NCBI GenBank assembly: GCA_016872875.1
Contig: VGYW01000145.1
Coordinates: 1-18,002 of the forward strand
DNA from: Planctomycetota bacterium
GTDB lineage: Bacteria > Planctomycetota > PUPC01 > DSUN01
Direction of reading: 5' to 3'
Length of the DNA: 18,002 bases
Each line of letters opens with the position of its first letter. Positions within the stretch are counted from its first letter, which is position 1. The position numbers and the translations under genes are program-made. The notes beneath the pieces are model-generated. The model was not told the origin of the DNA and did not search any database. It was given only the letters and a program-made list of their open reading frames with translations. This document shows, in pieces, positions 12,335 to 18,002 of this stretch.

Positions 12335-13786
12335 ATGGCGCCTGTGGACGTGTTGCGCACCCCTCACGGCGATGTGGCGCTGCCGGCGTTCTTCCCCGAT
12401 GCGACGCGGGCCGTTGTGCGCAGCTTGGATGCCGCCGACCTGGAGGGCTGCGGGGTTCCCGGGCTGGTGGTGTGCGCGTTCCACCTGGCGCGGCGGCCAG
12501 GCTCGAAGGCCATCGCGGCTATGGGCGGCGTCCACCGCCTGATGGGCTGGAACCGCCCCGTCATCAGCGATTCGGGCGGCTTCCAGGTCTTCTCGCTCAT
12601 CCGCCAGAACCCGAAGCTCGGGACGCTGACGAAACGCGAGGCGATCTTCCGCCTGGCCGAGGGCGGCAAGGCCCAACGCCTCAGCCCCGAGAAGTCGATC
12701 CAGATTCAACTGCGCCTGGGCGCCGACGTCCTGGTGTGCCTGGACGATTGCACGCATCCGAGCGACCCGCCCTCGGAGCAGACGGCGTCGGTCGTCCGCA
12801 CCATCGAGTGGGCCGAGCGGTGCAAGGCCGAGTTCGAGAGGGGGATGCGCGGGCGAGCGTCCAGGAGGGACGCCGCCTCCTTTCCCTCTCCCTCGGGGAG
12901 AGGGGAGGGTGAGGGTGCTTCTCCTCCCTCTCCCTCGGGGAGAGGGGAGGGTGAGGGTGCTTCTCCTCCCTCTCCCTCGGGGAGAGGGGAGGGTGAGGGT
13001 GCTTCTCCTCCCTCTCCCTCGGGGAGAGGGGAGGGTGAGGGTGCTTCTCCTCCCTCTCCCTCGGGGAGAGGGGAGGGTGAGGGTGCTTCTCCTCCCTCTC
13101 CCTCGGGGAGAGGGGAGGGTGAGGGTGCTTCTCTTCCCTCTCCCTCGGGGAGAGGGGAGGGTGAGGGTGCTTCTGTGCGTGTGACCCCATCTGCAAGGAA
13201 AGCACCCTCACCCCAGCCCTCTCCCCAAGGGAGAGGGAGTCTGGGTCTCCTCCGTCCGCTGCTGTTCGCCGTGGTCCAGGGCGGGGCGGATGCGGAGCTG
13301 CGGCGGCTGTGCGCGAGGGAGCTGGCGGCGATTGGCTTCGACGGCTATTGCTACGGCGGCTGGCCCTTCGACGCCGACGGGCGGCTCATCACCGACATTC
13401 TGGCGCTCACCGCCGAGCTGCTGCCCTCGGACAAGCCGCGCTACGCGCTCGGCGTGGGCAACCCCGCGGCGCTCATCGCCTGCGCGAGGATGGGCTACAA
13501 CCTGTTCGACTGCGCTCTGCCGACGCGCGACGCCCGCCGCGGCCGCCTCTACGTCTTCGGCGAGGAAGGCGGCCTGTCCTACAGCCGCCTCTACATCCGC
13601 GACGGCGTCAACCGCCGTGACCGCGCCCCGGTCTCTGAAGTCTGCGATTGCCTCTGTTGCCGAGGCTATTCGCGGGCCTACCTCCACCACCTCTTCGCCG
13701 TTGGCGATTCCCTCGCCTGGCGCCTCGCCACGATCCACAACCTGCGCTTCTACGCGATGCTGATGGAACGGCTGAGGAAGATGTAG
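12335..13786 (+). CDS. tgt: TGT-family tRNA-guanine transglycosylase with in-frame repeat insertion
   Basis: A 483-residue protein of the enzyme family that swaps the tRNA wobble guanine for a 7-deazaguanine in queuosine synthesis. Landmarks are SDSGGFQVFSL (Asp79), LDDC (Asp137-Asp138-Cys139), FAVVQGG (about 311-317), YALGVGNP, FDCALPTR (nucleophile Asp392) and a zinc site CxCx2Cx25H (Cys437, Cys439, Cys442, His468). Residues of about 172-306 are a low-complexity Ser/Pro/Gly/Arg/Glu segment encoded by a minisatellite; without it the length would be about 350, near the family norm. The usual 'NTYHLxLRPG' reads VCAFHLARRPG, and the 'GGxxVGE' loop reads GGWPFD, so this may be a divergent subgroup with altered base specificity. 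AGGAGAG precedes the ATG. No other queuosine gene is nearby. Confidence 0.8.
   Translation: MAPVDVLRTPHGDVALPAFFPDATRAVVRSLDAADLEGCGVPGLVVCAFHLARRPGSKAIAAMGGVHRLMGWNRPVISDSGGFQVFSLIRQNPKLGTLTKREAIFRLAEGGKAQRLSPEKSIQIQLRLGADVLVCLDDCTHPSDPPSEQTASVVRTIEWAERCKAEFERGMRGRASRRDAASFPSPSGRGEGEGASPPSPSGRGEGEGASPPSPSGRGEGEGASPPSPSGRGEGEGASPPSPSGRGEGEGASPPSPSGRGEGEGASLPSPSGRGEGEGASVRVTPSARKAPSPQPSPQGRGSLGLLRPLLFAVVQGGADAELRRLCARELAAIGFDGYCYGGWPFDADGRLITDILALTAELLPSDKPRYALGVGNPAALIACARMGYNLFDCALPTRDARRGRLYVFGEEGGLSYSRLYIRDGVNRRDRAPVSEVCDCLCCRGYSRAYLHHLFAVGDSLAWRLATIHNLRFYAMLMERLRKM
12884..13177. repeat. 42-bp minisatellite, seven units, inside the TGT gene
   Basis: Units start at 12884, 12926, 12968, 13010, 13052, 13094 and 13136, each exactly 42 bases and almost identical. 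Each unit contains a self-complementary core (CCCTCTCC-ctc-GGGGAGAGGG). The period is a multiple of three, so the TGT frame is kept and reads PPSPSGRGEGEGAS repeatedly. A single inverted, diverged copy of the core follows at about 13201-13239 (caccctcaccccagccctct). Sequences of this kind are widespread dispersed repeats in GC-rich bacteria; a tandem expansion inside a conserved enzyme is unusual. Confidence 0.95.
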
Positions 13787-13984
13787 CCCGCGAAACACGC
13801 GAAAAGACGCGAAAGCAGAGAAGAGAAGGGACGCCACGCAGAGAAAGCAGAGGGGCACAGGGAGCAGAGAAGATGGTTCTTGGGGCTATGAAGAGAGGCT
13901 GTTGGCCGTGATCGGGTCTTCCGCTGGTGCCCTGGCTGCGGCTTCTCCTCTCTCTTTTTCGCGTGCTTTCGCGTGTTTCGCGGG
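13787..13984. repeat. Long imperfect inverted repeat between convergent genes
   Basis: The left arm 13787-13828 (cccgcgaaacacgcgaaa...) begins one base after the TGT stop. The right arm 13942-13984 is its imperfect complement and ends two bases before the stop codon of the glycoside-hydrolase-like gene. The roughly 113 bases between the arms contain no supported gene. The exact fit between two converging stop codons suggests a bidirectional transcription end or a repeat that targets such sites. Each arm is itself built of short CGCGAAA-type repeats. Confidence 0.7.
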
Positions 13985-13986
13985 CG

Positions 13987-16500
13987 TCACTTCCGCTCGA
14001 TGAGCACGATCTGGTAGATGCGGGTCTTGGGGAGGGTGAGGCGGGCGACGACATCGGCGAGGCGGCAGGGGAGCACCTGCGGTTCGGTGTCTGGGCCGAA
14101 GCAGGTGGCCCGGGCACCCTTCCAATCGGCGGGGACGGGAATCGTCAGCTCGGTCGGCTCCACCGCCAGCACCTTCTTGGCGGGGTCGAGGAGGCAGACG
14201 TTGTAGTTGACGGCGTGGAGGGCGAGCCGGTCGCCCCTGCGATACAGCGCGAAGCGGAGGTTCCTGCGAAGGCCGTCCGCCGGTGCGATCCGCGGTGTGG
14301 GAAGCAGCTCGTCCGCGATGACCGCGTTCAGAGCCTTGCCAAGGGCGGAATCCGCCGGGCCATCGCATTGTGCCGCCTTCTGCCAGTCCCAGACGATCGC
14401 GGGTAGATCGGCCCGCTCGGGCTTTCGTCCACGCGGCCCCTCACCCAGCAACACGACGCCACGCCGGAACAGAGCAGCGGCAGGCTGGTCGTTGATGGTC
14501 ACCGCCTCGTGCGCCAGCACGATGTCGCCGCCTTTTCGGAAGTGCTCCCGCAAGGCGGTGAGCTGGCCCTCGGACATCTCGTAGGCGGGCGAGACGAGAT
14601 AGATGACGCGGAAGCGGGCAAGCTCCTCGGCCTTCTCGGGCAGGTCTCGGTCCACAAGGGCGACGAAGGGGCGGTGGGTGGCACCCAGGTAGTCGGCGAT
14701 GGTCGGCGTAGGAAGGGGCTTGTAGGCGTTGAGAGGGTTGGGACCCCAGTAGGAGTAGAGGACCGCGGCGGGGGCGGTCGGCTCCCAGCCATCGAAGAGG
14801 TCGGGGTGTTTCTTGAAGAAGGCGCGGTACTTGGCCTGGGGCTCGCCTCGGCCTGCGAAGCCGCCGCCGCTGAAGGCTGCCATCTCGGCGAGGGCAAGCT
14901 CCTGGACGTTTTCCCAGCCCTTCTTCGCCGCCTCGTAGCCGAGGTAGATGGGCCTGGCCTGCATGTGGCGGGCGAAGAGGAGGTTGGCCATGTGCGTGCG
15001 GCACACGGCGCCCCAGGTGAGCCGGTCGAGGCGTGGGCGCAGATGGGTCTCCTTGTGGCTGTCGTCGGTGTAGCGGAAGCCGAAGCTGAGGGCGTAGGTG
15101 CCGGGCTTGGCGGGCGTCCACGCGGCGGCGAGGGTGGCGGGAGGCTGCTTGGGCTTGCGCGATGAGCCTGTGCCGCCGATGGCGCCCTTCGGCTCAAGCT
15201 CAACTCGCGCCTCGTCCTCGCCACAGCGAAGGACGATGTGGAAATCCTCAGCGGCATCCTCATCCTGGAGGCTTGAGCCGACGCTGGCGAGCTTGACCTC
15301 GATGTGGCACGGCTTGCCCACCTGGGCCTTCGTGGGCAGCGCGATCTCCGCCTGCATCTCCATCCACGTTGTCTGGTCATTCAGCTCGTAGCGGTGGACG
15401 ACGGTCTTGACCTCGGCGGGGTCGGCGGAGGCTACGATGGCCACGTCACTGGTCTCGGGCGGCTCGTCGGCGCAGGCGATGCCGGGCGAGTAGGTGCTCT
15501 CGAACATCAAGCGGTCGCACTGGCCGCCGACCTGGAGGCACTCCTGGATGTTGCCGCTGTTGGGGAAGATGGTGAAGCCGGGCTTGAGCTTGCGCCCCTC
15601 GTCGCGGAGCATGCCCAGGTGCTCGCCCGTGCGCAGCACGCGCCAGCGGCGAATCAACTCCGGCGGGGCGTCGGGGGAGTCGAGGGCGAGCTTGGCGACA
15701 TCAAGCCCCTGCGTCATCCGCTTCACCCACGCGGCGTCGCGGCTCGCGTCGTGGAACTTGCGGAACGCCTCCTTGCAGTGGCGGCAGAAGCAAGGGTCGG
15801 GGTGGGAGTTGTCCACGAAGCAGCCGTCGTAGCCGGCCTCGGCGATCATGCGAATGAGGCGGCGGTGCCACTCCGCCCAGTCGGGGTTGACGATGCAGGC
15901 GCGGTAGCGGTGAAGCGGGGCATAGTAGTCGGGCGAGTAGCCTCCACAGGAGCCTGGGATGAACTTCCCCTTGATGTCCACGGCCAGCCAATCGAAGGGG
16001 TCGCGGGGCGGCTTTGGCCCCGCCGATTTCGCGTAGGCGTCCCACCTGTCGTAGAACTCCCAGAAGCCCTTTCGCTTCTCGTGGTCGCCGGCGAGGGTGT
16101 GGTAGGAGATGTAGGGGGCGATTTCGGGGATGCCGATGGCGTGGTAGCGGCGGAGGGTTTCGCGGATGGTCTCGATGCGTTTCGCCAACTCGTCGGGCGA
16201 GAGGAGCGCGATGTTCTCCCAGCTCAGCGTGTGCTTCGGCCCGCCCGTGAACTGGTTTTCGCCTGCATAGAGGCGAATCGGCCCCCAGAGGTGGCTGATG
16301 GGCGTGGCCTTGCCCACGTGGAGCAGGTCTGGCGGCGCGGCCTTGAACTGCTCGATGTAGTCGGGCTTCGTGAAGTAGTCGCCCGAATAGTCAATCGTGT
16401 AGACGATGGGCGTGGTGGTCCTCGGCAGCATCGCTTCTCCTCCAGCAGCAACTGCGAGGAGGGACGCGAGGCCGGCCACGACAAGAGGAGCCTGTTCCAT
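13987..16500 (-). CDS. Secreted glycoside-hydrolase-like TIM-barrel protein
   Basis: About 837 residues with signal peptide (PLVVAGLASLLAVAAGGEA). Residues of about 30-390 look like a TIM barrel: IVYTIDYSGDYF, a 'GIPEIAPYISYH' strand, and AEAGYDGCFVDN followed by a CFCRHC Cys cluster (about 237-242). This is an arrangement I associate with uncharacterised GH42- or alpha-galactosidase-related proteins of Planctomycetota. An Ig-like beta domain is inserted at about 400-500. Then comes a flavodoxin-like segment (RFRVIYLVSPAYEMSEGQLT, then REHFRKGGDIVLAHEA), as in the trimerisation domain of GH42, and a C-terminal beta domain. The acid in FVDN could be catalytic, but I cannot assign the pair. I chose the ATG at 16500; a GTG at 16524 adds eight residues before the signal peptide. 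It is the third gene in the ilvB-nucleotidyltransferase run, 36 bases after the previous stop. Substrate unknown. Confidence 0.65.
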   Translation of the reverse strand: MEQAPLVVAGLASLLAVAAGGEAMLPRTTTPIVYTIDYSGDYFTKPDYIEQFKAAPPDLLHVGKATPISHLWGPIRLYAGENQFTGGPKHTLSWENIALLSPDELAKRIETIRETLRRYHAIGIPEIAPYISYHTLAGDHEKRKGFWEFYDRWDAYAKSAGPKPPRDPFDWLAVDIKGKFIPGSCGGYSPDYYAPLHRYRACIVNPDWAEWHRRLIRMIAEAGYDGCFVDNSHPDPCFCRHCKEAFRKFHDASRDAAWVKRMTQGLDVAKLALDSPDAPPELIRRWRVLRTGEHLGMLRDEGRKLKPGFTIFPNSGNIQECLQVGGQCDRLMFESTYSPGIACADEPPETSDVAIVASADPAEVKTVVHRYELNDQTTWMEMQAEIALPTKAQVGKPCHIEVKLASVGSSLQDEDAAEDFHIVLRCGEDEARVELEPKGAIGGTGSSRKPKQPPATLAAAWTPAKPGTYALSFGFRYTDDSHKETHLRPRLDRLTWGAVCRTHMANLLFARHMQARPIYLGYEAAKKGWENVQELALAEMAAFSGGGFAGRGEPQAKYRAFFKKHPDLFDGWEPTAPAAVLYSYWGPNPLNAYKPLPTPTIADYLGATHRPFVALVDRDLPEKAEELARFRVIYLVSPAYEMSEGQLTALREHFRKGGDIVLAHEAVTINDQPAAALFRRGVVLLGEGPRGRKPERADLPAIVWDWQKAAQCDGPADSALGKALNAVIADELLPTPRIAPADGLRRNLRFALYRRGDRLALHAVNYNVCLLDPAKKVLAVEPTELTIPVPADWKGARATCFGPDTEPQVLPCRLADVVARLTLPKTRIYQIVLIERK

Positions 16501-16536
16501 GGTGGAATGCCTCGTCGCGGGCACATGGTCGGGGCG

Positions 16537-17058
16537 CTAGAGTCGGTCGCGGACGGCCTGCGGGAGCCCTTGCAGCAGATGTGGGTGCGCTTCCACCAGG
16601 CGGAGGATGTCGGCGAGGTCCTTCTGGCGCTTGCTTGCGCGGCGCGTCTCGTCGAGAAAGGCCCAGACCTTGCCCTGGAGGACGTCGGCCACGTCGGCCA
16701 CGCGGAGCCGGTAGCCGAGCACCTGGCGCTCGGCCGCGCGCGCGAGGAAGGGCTGGTAGCGCGCGTCGGTCTGAAGCTGGATGCGGAGGTCGGAACCTCC
16801 GCCGCTGAGGTTCACGCTGTGCTCGAAGCGCCGGACCTTCAGGCCGCGGGCCGCGGCAGCCGCGCAGACCTCCTCGAGCCTGCCCAGCGCGACCACGAGG
16901 TCCAGGTCCAGGCTCACGACCGGCTCGGCGTAGGCGTTCACCGCCAGCCCGCCGATGATGCAGTACTCTGCACCTGCCTCCGCCAGGATGTCCCGGAGGG
17001 CGGCCACAAGGTCCGTCTTGCCATTCGCAACGGCATTCAGGAACTGCCTGGCGGTCAC
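16537..17058 (-). CDS. AbiEii-like nucleotidyltransferase, no partner
   Basis: A 173-residue protein with the polymerase-beta-type nucleotidyltransferase core: IIGGLAVNAY (Gly36-Gly37) followed by SLDLDLVV (Asp51, Asp53), the GG...DxD metal/NTP motif. The later segment ADVLQGKVWAF...KRQKDLADI matches the Lys-rich end of AbiEii/AbiGii-type and MNT-like proteins, which transfer nucleotides to tRNA or partner proteins in abortive infection and toxin-antitoxin pairs. No AbiEi-type antitoxin or HEPN partner gene is adjacent. The start is a GTG at 17058, 18 bases after the ilvB stop, with no strong ribosome-binding site, so it may depend on translation of ilvB. Position within a metabolic run is odd for a toxin; a housekeeping role is possible. 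Confidence 0.7.
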   Translation of the reverse strand: MTARQFLNAVANGKTDLVAALRDILAEAGAEYCIIGGLAVNAYAEPVVSLDLDLVVALGRLEEVCAAAAARGLKVRRFEHSVNLSGGGSDLRIQLQTDARYQPFLARAAERQVLGYRLRVADVADVLQGKVWAFLDETRRASKRQKDLADILRLVEAHPHLLQGLPQAVRDRL

Positions 17059-17076
17059 GTTGGTTCACTCATCACT

Positions 17077-18002
17077 TCAGGCGAGGCCGCGCATGCGGTG
17101 GATGGCCTCGCCGGCGGGGACCATGGGGAAGACGTTCTCCTCGGGATCAATGCAGAAGTCGAGGACGACGGGGCCGGGGGTGGCGATGGCGTCCTCGAGG
17201 GCGGGACGGACCTGGTCGGTGTGCTCGACCCTGATTCCCTTGGCGCCGTAGGCTTCGGCGACCTTGACGAAGTCGGGATTGCCGTCGGCCAGGTAGGTCG
17301 AGGAGTAGCGCTTCTTGAAGAACATCTCCTGCCACTGGCGGACCATGCCGAGGTAGCCGTTGTTGAGGATGGCCACCTTGACGGGGAGCTTCCGGCGGAC
17401 GACGGTGGCGAGCTCCTGGATGTTCATCTGGAAGGAGCCGTCGCCCGCGATGTCGAAGACGATCTTGTCGGGGCAGGCGACCTGTGCGCCCATCGCGGCG
17501 GGGAAGCCGAAGCCCATGGTGCCCAGGCCCCCCGAGGAGATGAAGTGGCGGGGGTGGCGGTGGGTGTACCATTGTGCGGCCCACATCTGGTTCTGGCCGA
17601 CCTCGGTGCAGATGATGGCCTCGCCCCGCGTTGCGTCGCAGACTTGCTGGACGACGTATTGGGGCTTGAGCTTGCCGTCGCTGCCATTGTAGGTGAGGGG
17701 GTACTTGGCCTTCCAGTCGGCGATGAGGGCCAGCCACTCGGCGTGCTGGGCGGGCGGGATGAGCTTGACGAGCTGGCGCAGGATGCTCTTGGCGTCGCCC
17801 ACCACCGGGATGTCCACCGGGATGCTCTTCGAGATCGAGGCGGGGTCTATGTCTATGTGGATGATGCACTCGCGCTGGGGGGCGAACTCGTCGAGCTTGC
17901 CGGTGATGCGGTCGTCGAAGCGCGCGCCGACGGCGATGATGACGTCGGCGTGCTGCATGGCGTAGTTGGCGTAGGCGGTGCCGTGCATGCCGAGCATCTT
18001 GA
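17077..18002 (-). CDS. ilvB: Acetolactate synthase large subunit, C-terminal part (5' truncated)
   Basis: The last 308 or so residues of the thiamine-diphosphate enzyme that condenses two pyruvates to acetolactate (or pyruvate with 2-ketobutyrate), the first step of branched-chain amino acid synthesis. Visible are the middle FAD-associated domain ([20 protein letters not shown]), [12 protein letters not shown], and the ThDP-binding motif [20 protein letters not shown] ending at the [12 protein letters not shown] segment, which carries the Mg2+/ThDP-binding Asn. The frame continues past the window edge, so the start is not seen. No ilvN regulatory subunit follows in this window: the next genes downstream are the nucleotidyltransferase and the glycoside-hydrolase-like gene. 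Confidence 0.95.
   Translation of the reverse strand, partial: KMLGMHGTAYANYAMQHADVIIAVGARFDDRITGKLDEFAPQRECIIHIDIDPASISKSIPVDIPVVGDAKSILRQLVKLIPPAQHAEWLALIADWKAKYPLTYNGSDGKLKPQYVVQQVCDATRGEAIICTEVGQNQMWAAQWYTHRHPRHFISSGGLGTMGFGFPAAMGAQVACPDKIVFDIAGDGSFQMNIQELATVVRRKLPVKVAILNNGYLGMVRQWQEMFFKKRYSSTYLADGNPDFVKVAEAYGAKGIRVEHTDQVRPALEDAIATPGPVVLDFCIDPEENVFPMVPAGEAIHRMRGLA

Noticed and set aside
12884..13177. CRISPR array
   Set aside because: The units are contiguous 42-bp repeats with no unique spacers, and lie inside a coding frame.
12681..13211. Minus-strand open frame with a repeated HPHPPLSPREREE peptide
   Set aside because: It is only the reverse reading of the minisatellite; no start signals and no domain.

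Overview
The window is high-GC bacterial DNA. It carries large secreted carbohydrate-active proteins, a papain-family protease with an N-terminal sugar-binding-like domain, many dispersed hairpin repeats and long non-coding gaps. This style suits a Planctomycetota or other PVC-group genome, probably an environmental assembly. That placement is an inference from gene style; no phylogenetic marker long enough to settle it is present.

Layout. Positions 1-1050 hold the tail of an unknown plus-strand gene and an endonuclease/exonuclease/phosphatase-family hydrolase on the minus strand, separated by a pair of REP-like hairpins. Positions about 1535-4965 form an accessory islet of small toxin/antitoxin-like and defence-like genes, several of them broken. 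It contains a relic of a polysaccharide-lyase-like 3' end, a 73-residue protein coupled to a PIN-nuclease remnant, a YgiT-type zinc-finger antitoxin behind a DUF4258-like remnant, an intact HEPN + DUF1883 gene pair with its own promoter, and a frameshifted DUF6504-like gene. The relic at 1561-1661 is about 90% identical to the 3' end of the large gene at 4997-8557, so the islet is bracketed by a direct repeat of that gene end.

Positions 4997-8557 encode an approximately 1,186-residue secreted heparinase II/III-like protein. Upstream of it is an approximately 500-base region of hairpin repeats containing a 180/181-bp tandem duplication. Next comes a metal-transport operon (ZIP transporter plus a half-size GDT1/TMEM165-type protein), then a convergent secreted C1A protease. 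The protease is divergent from a TGT-family tRNA-guanine transglycosylase gene that carries an in-frame minisatellite of about seven 42-bp units in the middle of its catalytic domain. On the minus strand the window ends with ilvB (5' end outside the window), an AbiEii-like nucleotidyltransferase and a secreted glycoside-hydrolase-like protein, closely spaced in that order of transcription.

Most notable points: the HEPN-DUF1883 two-gene module as a candidate toxin/defence system; repeats that have entered two protein-coding genes in frame (the TGT gene and the heparinase-like gene); GTAG-headed hairpins resembling REP/BIME elements; and the direct repeat bracketing the accessory islet. All calls come from reading sequence only; no homology search was run.
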